Of a stretch of 64,000 nucleotides of DNA, positions 52,501 through 62,500 are shown piece by piece (the stretch's first letter is position 1; each line of letters starts with the position of its first letter). Location: IMG/VR virus record IMGVR_UViG_3300030098_004828, positions 1 through 64,000 of that record. The stretch is one strand, 5' to 3'. The position numbers and the translations under genes are program-made. The DNA is from a virus. The notes below the pieces were generated by a model, which did not search any database, was not told the origin of the DNA, and worked only from the letters and a program-made list of their open reading frames with translations.

Positions 52501-55500
52501 CAAAAGTTAATAGAAAAATTACAAACGGATGCTTTTAAAGATAGGTATTATAAACATTATGAAAATCTTACTGGCAAACAAATGACTGATGAAGAATACA
52601 ATCAAAGACTTGCAGATCAAATAGCTTTTATACAAGGAGGTTCAGATCAAGCAACACCTATAATGTATACTAGAAATGAAGAAGGTAATATAGATGTTTT
52701 TGAAGAAGGGAAAGGTGGAAAAACTATATATGGACATATGAGTCCTACTTTTTTAAAAGACTATTTTAATACAAGTAGAGGTCATGTACAATATTTATTT
52801 GAAAGAGATGAAAATAATAATATAATAGAAGATGAAAATGGTAATCCAATTATAACTGGTTGGGAAATGTCATTACCAGGAGCAAAAGAATATGAGGCTA
52901 TGGAATGGATGACTGGTCCAGATGGATATTCACAATTTTCTGGTCCTGATGGTGTACATCCTCTTGCTCATTCAACTATGCAACATGAAATTTCTCATTT
53001 ATATAATGCTCCAAATTCACCCTTATGGAGAGGAATAGATGAATATAATGATAGTAATCCTCTTACTGGTGAAATATTTGGTGATCATCAACCATGGTAT
53101 GCTGATGATCATACAAGAGCTATAGAAGAAATTGGTGCAGGTAGAACTATGTTTGAACAAGCTTTAAAAGATTATGGAATATGGGATTCTAATAAAGGAG
53201 AATTTAAAGATAGACATTTAAAAAAATTAGAAAGAGCTATAGCAAAAAATGATGACTTTATAAGAGATCCTCGTGTTGGTAATTATCTTTTTATAAATGC
53301 TAATACAGATCAAGGTATTACAACCCAAAGAACAGAAGTAAATGAATATTTAGAATCATTAGGTTTAGCAAATCCAACTGATTGGTATTTATCTGATTAT
53401 GGAACTGGAATTACTAATCAAATAAGTCCAAGACTAATGCAGTCTGATTTAACTAATAGTTTAAATATAATTAATAGATATGAATCAAAGTATCCTAGTA
53501 TACCTTCAAGAGAAGAAAAAAGAAAAAGGGATTATGATGGAAGTTGGTGGAGAAATGTAAAAAGAATGGAAAAAGAAGATCATAAAATGATGAAAAATTT
53601 TATGTCTGATAAGTTTGATATAACAGAAATACAAGATCCTAATTATGATATTATATATGATTTAAAAGGATCATTTATTGATGAGTATATGCAAAGGGGT
53701 AATATAGAAAAATTAGGAGTTTATGAAGGAAAAGTAGATGGATTAGCAGAATATTTTACAACTGGTGATACATTTGATTATAATCATCCAGGCTTTAAAG
53801 AAATGCCAGATGAGTTTAGAAAAAAATATGAAGTAAAATTTAATGAATTATTATCAGAAGATAATAGAAATAATTTAATTGATATACTTAATAGAACTTC
53901 AAAAGGGTGGAATTATCAACAAGGTAATTTATGGGATGACGAAAAAGAAGTAAGGATACCCTATACTGCACAACAACTTACAGACGAAGATATAATTTTT
54001 TATAAAGATTTTGAAAAGCAATATCAACAATTGTCTAATCAAATTCAACAAGAAATATATGAATATCATAAACATAAAATAGATCAAGGAGGTAAAAATG
54101 TTAAAAAGTATCTTAACGAATGGGCAATGGATAATGACGTTGATGAAACAGTTACAGCAAAAGATGGAAAAGAAATTAATAATTTAAGTCAAAGAATTGC
54201 TAATAATTTAAAATATAATGAACAAAATGATTTTGATTATTTTGGTATTATTAATACTGACAATAAATTAGCTAAAGCAGATGCTGGAAAAGAAATATCA
54301 AATATAATTACAGGTCTTGCAGAGTTTAAAAATGGAGGTGATATAGGAAAAAGTTTTTTAAATTTTGGTAATAAGTTTGGAGAAGAGAATGTACATATCT
54401 TAATGAATCATTTAAAACATAATAATAAAACTAAAAATTTAAAAAAATTACAAGATGGTGGTGATTATATGAAGTTTATTACAGATATGATGAACAACCC
54501 AAATGCTTTCAAAGAAAGATTAAAAAATATAACACCAATTGGATATGATGTTAAACACGCTTTTAATGAAGTAGTTGCCAACAAAAAACTTCCTACATAT
54601 TGGGATGGTAAGCCTCAAACTTGGGAAACATGGGGTGAAAATTTAACATTTATAAATGAGGATGGCGAAGAAGTTTCTGCATATACAAAAGAAAATTTAG
54701 AACTAATAAAGAATACTTCTACAGATGCTTGGCATCTTTATTTAGGATACAAACCAGAAAATAAAACAATGTCTAAATCAGTTTTTAAACCTACTGTAGA
54801 TGTTGATAATCCAAATGCAACATATTATTCTTTTAATAATCCTTTAGATATATGGGGTGACATCAAACATTCTGGTATATTAGACTATGGTGAAGAAGAT
54901 TTTAAAAATTTTTGGGAAGAATCTAATAAAAATAAAAGAGTACCTAAAGGTTATTATAATACTGCAAAATTTGAAAATAAAAGTAAAGGAGAAAAAGAAG
55001 AATTAAATCAGTATATTCAAGTATTAGATTCTTCTGCAGGAGGTTTTGCACTTAAAGATTATCAACTATCTAAAGGTTATGATGAAGAAATTGGATTACC
55101 TTATATAGCTTATTATGATATTTTTGATTTTGATATACCTTTAGCAGGAAGATCAATTAAAGGGAGCAAAGTAGCAGGCAATCCTTATGAAATTTATGGA
55201 AGATTATATTATGATGCAAACTATACTGATGAAGATGGAGATCCTTTTTTAATACCACAAGAATTTATAGGAAGCTATAATATAGACTTTAATGATTTTG
55301 AAAAAGGAATTAGATGGGCTGAAAGTAAAAACGGTATTCTTATGGAAAATCCAAATTCATCTGCAACAGGATTATATCAACAGTTATATGATCAAATTAA
55401 AGAAGAGTATGGAGGCACTAGAGAACAATTTAAAAATGATCTTGCAGCACAAGAGTTTTTCTTTAAGAGAAGGCAAGATGGTGACTTAAGAAAATGTTGT

Positions 55501-58500
55501 GGTGTTAATTCTGATATGAAAGATGGTATGGATTTGTGGCATGAGTTTTTTAATATCTTTCAAGAACATGGAAAAGGTATGCCACTAACTCCTATAGAGG
55601 TAGCATCTTTAGTTTATTTCCAAGGTAAAAGTGGTGCAAGACGTTATATTAAAGGTTCACTATTAGAAGAGTTACCTTTAAGTGATGTAATACCAGAAAA
55701 CATTTCTGCTATTAATAAAAATCCTACAGAATATTTAGAAGAAACTCAGTCAGGTATTAGAAAATATAAAACAGGAGGTGAAACTGGAAAAACAGAAAGA
55801 GAAAATATATATGAAGCTTTACAAAAATACGAATCTAATCAACAGGTTGATAAATCTATGTATGAAAAATTATTAAGATTAGGTCTTGTAGGTAAAACAA
55901 ATAAAGAAAAAGAAGAGGAAAAAATACAAAAACAAAAATTAAAACAAGATCAAAAAAAGAAAGAAGAAAAAGAAAAATTAAGTTTAACTAGTCTTTGGAA
56001 AGAATTTATACTTGGGGGTAAGGAAGATAAAAAGAATAAAAAAAAGAAAAGAGAAGATATAGGATATTCACCTATTAAGATAGAAATGGATGTAACAACA
56101 GATTTGGCTAATAAAATTCAAAATGAAGAATATTTAAAAGCTGCTAAAACATTTAATCAATCATTACAAGATAATAAAAGTCAAATAATGAAAGCCACTA
56201 ATATTGATGATGCAAATTATAATCATATAATAACATTAGCTCAAGATATGTTTGGTGAACAGCAAAATAATTCTGGTATGTATAATATTACATATGAAGG
56301 ATTATCTTCTGATGAAAAAGGAATATTAAAAAGTTTAGGTGTTATTTCAAATGAAGATTTTTCTAATCCATATAAAGCAGGTATAGCTTATGCAACAGTA
56401 CTGGCACTTAAATCTAAACTTAAACTTTCTATGGGAGGAAGCTTGCCTATGCCTTCTTCTTATTCTAAGCTATCAAAATTATATTCTGCAGATCTTGGAA
56501 CTGAAATAACTGATATAAATGATAAGATAAGACTTTATGATGAATATGTAAATGGTAAATTTGATGATCATACTAATAAAGATAGTATGGAAAAATTATA
56601 TGATAAATTTAATAGACAATATTATTATTCAGCAAAAGATTCTGATATGCCTATATATGATTTTATGAAGAAAACTTCTGATGAATTAGTTAAAGCACAG
56701 GATGGTAAAAATGATATAGATAAAGTAACAGGTAAAACTAAAAGAGAAATAAAAAGTCAATTGAAAGATGAAGGGTGGAATAGGAGGCAAAGGCGACAAA
56801 TAATAAATAATACAGATGCTGAGGATTTATATGAAAGAGATGTAGATGGTAATGTCAAATTAGTTGATTATTATAGTAGAGATTATAGAAATGCATATTA
56901 TGCAAGAAATGAGGATGGAGATCTTGGTTATAGTGGTGCTATAGCTACATGGGATGACACTCTGAAGGATGGAAAAGGTGATTGGATGCGTTGGTTACCA
57001 ACAGTTAATCTTTATGCAAATTCTCCGGAAACAGATTGGATAGAAAACAAAAAAAATAATCAAAGTTGGTTTGCTAAATTTATAGGTAGAGATCCAGGTA
57101 AAGATTGGATGGGTATAGAGTGGGAAAGATCTATGCAAAATCCTTATTATAATAAACGGATGTATGAGACCAATCCAGTTGCAAAAGCTGTGATGGATGC
57201 AACAGGTAATCAACCTGGAAGTGCTCCTTTTGGATATGATAGTTGGATGGGTCTTATGGGTGATACTCCATATACATTATTAGGAATACCAGCAGCTTCA
57301 ACAATAGGTGCATACGGACCAACAGTAGGTGCTCCTATACTTAATACTGCTGATGATTTTGCAATGTGGTTAAACAGAGGTCCTGTTGGACAAAATATTT
57401 CAAGATTGTGGAATTATAATCCTAGTAAAATTTCAGGAACTAGTGGGCTACTTGGAGGTCCACAATATAAAATTCCAGGATTAACTTTAGGAAATACTAT
57501 TAATTCAGGTTTTGCTGCTCACGGTGTTACTAATATAGGACCTAATATATATGATTTCTCACAAGATCCATCATGGGGTGGTGCAGGTAATGTTGGAATA
57601 AATCTTCTAGAAATGTCACCTTTATACGGACCTACATGGAATTATCTTAAATCAGGAACTAGTTATCTTGGCAGTAAAATGCCAAATTTTAGAGGAACAC
57701 CAGTTGGTGGTACAACTGCATCAAATAGACCTGCGCGAGTTGTAAGTCCTGAAGCAAATGTAGAATATCAAAAACATTTACAATATTTAAAAGATAATAA
57801 TGTTGTACAATCACCTTATTTACAAGATGCAATAGATGGATCTAGTTCAGTATTTTTAAAACAAGGGGATAGAGTTGGGTATTTAACTATTTCAAAATTA
57901 GATGATGGAACTTATGTTTATAAAAATCATGCTTCTGCTACTGCAGGTAAACCACAAATAGATCCTAAAATATTACAACAAGCTGAAGATATAGAACTTA
58001 AAATTAATGAATTAAGAAAAATTAGAGAAATTGTAAATAAAAATTATTTTGGAGTAGATGATGCTGTTTCAATGAAAGAAAAAGTAAACTTAAAAAATCA
58101 AGCTAGTAAACTTTCTTTTGAAACAACTGGATATAAAAGTGTTGATGAAGTTGATAATGCTATAAATAGTCTTATTAATGAACATAGAGCTCTTAATGTA
58201 AACTATACCGGATCTACCATAAAAGGAGCATCTGCAAACGAACCTTTGCATAGTATTCAATTAATAGATGATGTAGATTTAAATAAAATGAATGTAGAAT
58301 TAAATAGAGTTATTAATAGTATGAACTCAGAACATAACATTCAAAAAACAATGGTTAATACAGGCATGAATAGAGATCAAGTTATAAAGATGCATAATGA
58401 ATGGTTAGATGAACTAATAGGTTCTAAAACATATATAGGAGATTTTACGCATAGTAGTCCTTATTATAATTATTCTGCTATGTATTCTAGAAATATTGCT

Positions 58501-59538
58501 GGTCAACAAGGTCAATCTGCGCAAGACTTTATAAATTCACAAAAGCATGGGGGTGTTATGTTTCTTAATATTAAAGATTTTACAAGTAAAGGTCTAGATT
58601 GGAGTATGACTAAAGGTAATTTAGGTAGTATAAATCATGAATTAAGACATTTATTATCACCAGTTCAAACTCCACGTCAACTGGATCCATATCAAATTGG
58701 TAGGGTACATATAGAGGTGACAAATAAATTACGAGAATTATATACTAAAAAAGAAAATATACTAAAAGATTCAAATATTCCTGATTATATTAAAAGATCA
58801 AGAACAGGAGAGATTCAAAGACAAATAAATTATTGGTTTGGTGAAGCTGAGGCATATAAAACATTACATGGATTAGATCCTTTAGATATAAAAAGTCTTA
58901 ACGTACCTATAGATGCAAGTTTTGATGTATATAAAAATTACCCTATTTTAAGATCAAGTAAAAGGGGTATGGGTCAAGGTTCAGATCTACAATGGTACTA
59001 TAATAATCCACAGGAACAACAAGTTAGATATGGAAGATTTAGAGAAGTTCTTGAAGATTTTTATGGTTTGGGTAAAGAAAGTAAGCTAACAAAAAAACAA
59101 ATAAAAGCTGTTGGTAATGATTTGGATTATATAATGAATAATATAGATGACTATACTTCTATGAGATGGATAAAAAATATGGGATATACAGATGATGTTC
59201 TTGTAGATTATGCAAAGAGCCATCCACATCTACAATTAGATCCATCAAAAATGTCTGCAGATGATGTCTTAGAATTTATAAGAAAGAATGATGAAAAATT
59301 ATTAAAACTAGAAAACAATCCTATATTTAAGAAATGGGGAATAACAGCAGAAGAGACAGGGATGGGTGCGTATGATGATGTATTAGGATTAATTACGAAG
59401 ATTGAGAATTCAGCTGGTAAACCTTTAAGAACAGGAAGTAAAGCTTGGAGAAAAGAAGTTCTTGATTGGTTTAATAAAGCATGGGCTATAGGTCCTATTG
59501 GAATAGGTGTTGGTACAACTTTAGAACAACAAGAATAA
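49549..59538 (+). CDS. Giant modular virion protein (probable cargo/ejection protein)
   Basis: A 3329-residue protein, TAATG-coupled to the muzzle-like gene. Modules seen: a zincin with MQHEISHLYN (His1146, Glu1147, His1150); a lytic-transglycosylase-like domain with RWAESKNG (Glu1925) and SSATGLYQ; a Lys/Glu-rich linker near 2120; a Gly/Pro-rich, weakly hydrophobic stretch (about 2540-2720); and a C-terminal zincin with INHELRHLLS (His3030, Glu3031, His3034). Short GG-containing linkers (LQKGGE, KYGGFLRKGQDG, KLQDGGD, SMGGSLPM) recur between modules. Likely packaged in the particle and injected to cross the envelope. Confidence 0.65.
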   Translation: MKYSKDGYKRNSKDKNNPYNIIPSGNITMEGVDFPVYGVDNLGNSQVMMPGANYTFPGNEVFEVPLVQLQKGGEPPYKTTDNEGNDWVIIGDHKISADHVELLEDGTLSWHDVSVLNQLIKTDPNYSIDNNGNFKYKGEQGEMSFKTHFSRKSNPFVQFWERRNVDLPRTFMDVEGKTMEEKFENIAQLYVDMFHQMKTKEWEVGEEEGVNWDQGTVSSKNDLSNLTDRGYHFMDDEIVSTGVVGKFDDFFRGNFNISVTGGLKQNDLKEAVKKFLRDEYFKQDKEERTNLEYEIQYPYINDLTITKLTDVEKSGEAIKEHFENVKGNKYLEHELEDYIDEVKRTQVITGFKAVHWGPGNSELKWDSGWVGPIGTNNTDEESNKKEVLEWFDNLEPNEKENIVGAMPNINFNEDYDKDDFYRELIYTLQFNDPAVSSSRNSWRDKFPAHLLPPGLSNLHDWSEVVNANENIDWLPGSDMSHGSKNPYDVNRGYLTDDFKQTLRTDEMADTIFPGHGISNHYMEDTSTPGFDNTIKGHTINWGEIERGNTGGWGSVRLGTNIWPKKEENPEVWGQTHDYFKQNYPFRYTQFKLKYGDPLKGDSSEWEKAVEDFLIDKEGGYNSPWFNRVDEVTTGGHYSQEGSKGVCAEGYIQQWDAYGNRWICVEQKVFKNESSGFAQDKPITLETKNIDLLPTFIPELPAFTKQNVNVSETNEETNYPKYLKFNDNWEKQLKRLGIWDERIQKKVNRLNTHPSARFKNVDHSDLKTESSSNVFGIKDWNTGRLLQDGDISSGSLYWTEGLGDRWYERYLRKLNKEENRKNKWRRQSSGVTTYKDDFKGWDTFTMDLYNKGNQTFFHPGELTEEDYIKYLQSHGVNDLIINKILNHTETFSDSEIQKIIDQDPVIMEKLNTSGEPGDREVPKTLQDYRDRFGVENYKYGGFLRKGQDGTNTDDDVVLDTVDLTGDKVEQTYYPDYDFYDISGEKQKLIEKLQTDAFKDRYYKHYENLTGKQMTDEEYNQRLADQIAFIQGGSDQATPIMYTRNEEGNIDVFEEGKGGKTIYGHMSPTFLKDYFNTSRGHVQYLFERDENNNIIEDENGNPIITGWEMSLPGAKEYEAMEWMTGPDGYSQFSGPDGVHPLAHSTMQHEISHLYNAPNSPLWRGIDEYNDSNPLTGEIFGDHQPWYADDHTRAIEEIGAGRTMFEQALKDYGIWDSNKGEFKDRHLKKLERAIAKNDDFIRDPRVGNYLFINANTDQGITTQRTEVNEYLESLGLANPTDWYLSDYGTGITNQISPRLMQSDLTNSLNIINRYESKYPSIPSREEKRKRDYDGSWWRNVKRMEKEDHKMMKNFMSDKFDITEIQDPNYDIIYDLKGSFIDEYMQRGNIEKLGVYEGKVDGLAEYFTTGDTFDYNHPGFKEMPDEFRKKYEVKFNELLSEDNRNNLIDILNRTSKGWNYQQGNLWDDEKEVRIPYTAQQLTDEDIIFYKDFEKQYQQLSNQIQQEIYEYHKHKIDQGGKNVKKYLNEWAMDNDVDETVTAKDGKEINNLSQRIANNLKYNEQNDFDYFGIINTDNKLAKADAGKEISNIITGLAEFKNGGDIGKSFLNFGNKFGEENVHILMNHLKHNNKTKNLKKLQDGGDYMKFITDMMNNPNAFKERLKNITPIGYDVKHAFNEVVANKKLPTYWDGKPQTWETWGENLTFINEDGEEVSAYTKENLELIKNTSTDAWHLYLGYKPENKTMSKSVFKPTVDVDNPNATYYSFNNPLDIWGDIKHSGILDYGEEDFKNFWEESNKNKRVPKGYYNTAKFENKSKGEKEELNQYIQVLDSSAGGFALKDYQLSKGYDEEIGLPYIAYYDIFDFDIPLAGRSIKGSKVAGNPYEIYGRLYYDANYTDEDGDPFLIPQEFIGSYNIDFNDFEKGIRWAESKNGILMENPNSSATGLYQQLYDQIKEEYGGTREQFKNDLAAQEFFFKRRQDGDLRKCCGVNSDMKDGMDLWHEFFNIFQEHGKGMPLTPIEVASLVYFQGKSGARRYIKGSLLEELPLSDVIPENISAINKNPTEYLEETQSGIRKYKTGGETGKTERENIYEALQKYESNQQVDKSMYEKLLRLGLVGKTNKEKEEEKIQKQKLKQDQKKKEEKEKLSLTSLWKEFILGGKEDKKNKKKKREDIGYSPIKIEMDVTTDLANKIQNEEYLKAAKTFNQSLQDNKSQIMKATNIDDANYNHIITLAQDMFGEQQNNSGMYNITYEGLSSDEKGILKSLGVISNEDFSNPYKAGIAYATVLALKSKLKLSMGGSLPMPSSYSKLSKLYSADLGTEITDINDKIRLYDEYVNGKFDDHTNKDSMEKLYDKFNRQYYYSAKDSDMPIYDFMKKTSDELVKAQDGKNDIDKVTGKTKREIKSQLKDEGWNRRQRRQIINNTDAEDLYERDVDGNVKLVDYYSRDYRNAYYARNEDGDLGYSGAIATWDDTLKDGKGDWMRWLPTVNLYANSPETDWIENKKNNQSWFAKFIGRDPGKDWMGIEWERSMQNPYYNKRMYETNPVAKAVMDATGNQPGSAPFGYDSWMGLMGDTPYTLLGIPAASTIGAYGPTVGAPILNTADDFAMWLNRGPVGQNISRLWNYNPSKISGTSGLLGGPQYKIPGLTLGNTINSGFAAHGVTNIGPNIYDFSQDPSWGGAGNVGINLLEMSPLYGPTWNYLKSGTSYLGSKMPNFRGTPVGGTTASNRPARVVSPEANVEYQKHLQYLKDNNVVQSPYLQDAIDGSSSVFLKQGDRVGYLTISKLDDGTYVYKNHASATAGKPQIDPKILQQAEDIELKINELRKIREIVNKNYFGVDDAVSMKEKVNLKNQASKLSFETTGYKSVDEVDNAINSLINEHRALNVNYTGSTIKGASANEPLHSIQLIDDVDLNKMNVELNRVINSMNSEHNIQKTMVNTGMNRDQVIKMHNEWLDELIGSKTYIGDFTHSSPYYNYSAMYSRNIAGQQGQSAQDFINSQKHGGVMFLNIKDFTSKGLDWSMTKGNLGSINHELRHLLSPVQTPRQLDPYQIGRVHIEVTNKLRELYTKKENILKDSNIPDYIKRSRTGEIQRQINYWFGEAEAYKTLHGLDPLDIKSLNVPIDASFDVYKNYPILRSSKRGMGQGSDLQWYYNNPQEQQVRYGRFREVLEDFYGLGKESKLTKKQIKAVGNDLDYIMNNIDDYTSMRWIKNMGYTDDVLVDYAKSHPHLQLDPSKMSADDVLEFIRKNDEKLLKLENNPIFKKWGITAEETGMGAYDDVLGLITKIENSAGKPLRTGSKAWRKEVLDWFNKAWAIGPIGIGVGTTLEQQE

Positions 59539-59555
59539 TTTAGCTTATGTGCTTA

Positions 59556-59575
59556 GAATTTAGTATATTATAATA
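59556..59575 (+). promoter_or_regulatory. Late-type promoter motif before the last gene
   Basis: GAATTTAGTATATTATAATA, 19 bases before the ATG at 59594, matches the motif at 14139 (TTTAGTATATTATA) almost exactly. Confidence 0.6.
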
Positions 59576-59593
59576 TATAGTAGACTTTTTTAA

Positions 59594-62500
59594 ATGAATA
59601 AAAAATTAAGGAAATATCAAGAAGGTGGTACGGTATCAGAAAACTGTCCTGGACCAGTTCAAAATCCTGAATTGAATACTGCAAATAGAAATGAAGCAAT
59701 TTCTTCAACAAATTATAAAGTTGCAGAAGATTCTAGAAATTGTGCTGGATGCTTATTTTATGATATATCTCCAAGAATGAATTCATGTACAGGATCTAAA
59801 GGTGAAGTAGGATATTGCTGGAAAAATAAATTTGTTTGTCAAGCAGAAAATGTATGTGATATTCATAAATCAGGAGGGCCTATAGAAGAAACATCAGATT
59901 CAATTAAAGCTCAACAAGTAAGTGTTAATGAACTGGAAATGCAAAATTCTCCAGAAATGTTGCAAATGCCTGAAATGCAAATGAATCCAGACCAATATGT
60001 TAAACAATATAAAATGGGTGGTCAAATTCTTACAAAGGCACAAGATGGTTGGTCAGGTTTTCCAATACCAGAAGATACAGAGTCTACTATACAAAATCTT
60101 GGTACAGGAAATATTACTCAGAATCTTATTGAAATAATCAATGGAAATATAGAGAAAAATATATGGGATAAAAAAACATTTGATACAAATTATTGGAATA
60201 CGGATTTAGAAGGTAATCCTCGTCCCACAACTATGAGAAGTTTTAGTAGAAGGGAGCAATGGAATCAAGGAGATGATCCTCTTAATTTTAATAGAGAGTA
60301 TTTTGGATCTTTCACTCATCCTTCAGAAGGTAATCCATACGGAGATTTTTCATTTATGACACAAACAAGCTATCCTAAAGAAAGATCTAAATTAGGAAAA
60401 TTTTTTACAGGGCAAAAATATAATCCTAATAAACAAGAATTTAATCAAGAAATGATATTTGGAGCTGATGCAGCTGCAGCATATGCTGAATCATTTGAAC
60501 AAACTCATGTAACTCAAGATGCTCAAATAGATGAAGATTTATTAATTGCACAAAATTATGGATCTATGTCTCCTGAAATTACATTAACACCTAAAAAATA
60601 TGGTGGATCATTCAGAGCACAGAATGGAACTGAAACTAGTTTATTTGATTTAAATATGGATATAAAAGAAATTTATCCTGATTTAGATGAAATCATTGAA
60701 AATAAAAATTGGGATGATGAAGATATGGATTCTATATTTAGAAATTGGATTGAACAACAAAAAGAAAATATAAATTATAAAGAAAACAAAAGAGAAGGTG
60801 AATCAAGAAAAGATTTTAAAAATAGGTTAGATGATGAAGCTAGTAGATTTTATTATGCGTATCAAGGACTTGAACCACATAGAGAGAAATATTTTATAGA
60901 TAAAGGTAAAGAAAGATTAATAAATTATAGAGAAGGTGAACGAACAGAAAGAGGAGATGCTGCAAAAGAAAAAGCTATAAATTATTTTACTGAATATTTA
61001 GATTCTCCTTTATTAAAAACCAGACTTGAAAATCTTTATCCTGGAGATCCTGAAAAACAACAAGCAGTAATTGATGCTAAAAAAGAACAGCTTTCTGGTT
61101 TATTAATTGAAGAACAAGATCCTCAAGAGTGGCAAAATATGTTGGATGATCCTTTTAGTCTATTTACTACGGATTATTATGATACAGGAACTATATACAA
61201 ACCTAATAAAAATTGGGCTTCTTTTAATGATGCTCAAATGGATTATATCAAAGAAAAAGAGGGTTATGTTCATGATATATTACCGGGTAGTATTGTTAAT
61301 GAAATATCTCATGCTTTAAATGTAAACATTGGTAATGTTCCAAAGAAAGAAGTATATGATGATGAGGCTCTTTATTCACTAGGTTATCTTGGACATCATT
61401 CACCAAAAGAAGTGACTATAAATCCTAATATAGCAATGCATCCATATGAACTTGAATTAGCAGCAAATTTAAAAGAAGATGCTAATCCAAATGAACATGA
61501 TAGAGATGAACATAATGTTAAATCTGATATTGATACAATTAGATATGAGTTATATAATGCTGGTATGTATGATTTTAATGATCCTGATTTTAAATTTACA
61601 CAAGATCATATAGATCATTTACGTAACAATCCCGAGAAGTTTCATAAAAGTCAGTTAATGCTAGATATGTTTGAAGATGAAGATTTATTAAATAACTTAA
61701 ATATATTTACTGATACTTCATCAATGCCTGCTAATATATCTAAATATGGTTCAGAATTAACAAATGCGTTATATAACTATGGAGGTTCATTGCCAAAATT
61801 CCAAGGTAATAATAATAGTGAAACTGGTGATGCTAATCAAATTCCTGAAGGTTCTACTTCAGCGTTTCCACAATATCATACTCAAAGTTTATTGCCTGGT
61901 ATGTATGAGGATAATACTTATAATTTTTTAAGTCCTGAAATTAATGCAATGTTAGAAACAGATAATCAATCATCAGGAGATTTTGATGATAAATCTTTTT
62001 CTGAAGCTTTTGCAGAATATCATAAACTTCTAGGTCCTGGACAAGAATTTACTTGGCAAGGAAAAATATATAGCACAGATATGGCAGATGATGGTTCAGA
62101 ACCTTCAGAAAATAATAATGCTATTAATAATGCAGATTCTAATGCTAATGCTGATAATTCAAATATGAATGATAACAGCGACTCAGAAGAAATTCTTAAT
62201 AATGAAGAAGTAGATGAGTTTAATGAACAACCTCAATTTAAAAACAAAAAAATAAAAGATACTTTTAGAATGGATAATTCTTCTTCATTAGCATTTTTAG
62301 AAAGTAAATCATCTCCTCTTTTTTCTCTTATAGCTGCTATTGGAGATACTGTTGATTCATATAAATCAGAAAATTTTATAGATCCAGGATCTAAAGAAGA
62401 TTATGAAAAATGGTCAATAAAAAACACTACAGATAAAGCCGGTTATATAGATGAGGATGGTAATGTAATATCAGAAAAAGACTATGTAGAAGGAGAAGTT

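Noticed and set aside
55120-55150. DFDIP segment in the 3329-residue protein as the catalytic loop of a crAss-like virion RNA polymerase
   Set aside because: The polymerase loop needs a DxDxD pattern; here the last residue is Pro, and the surrounding sequence looks like a structural module. A DNDVD at about 54132 also lacks polymerase context. The RNA polymerase is more likely outside the window.
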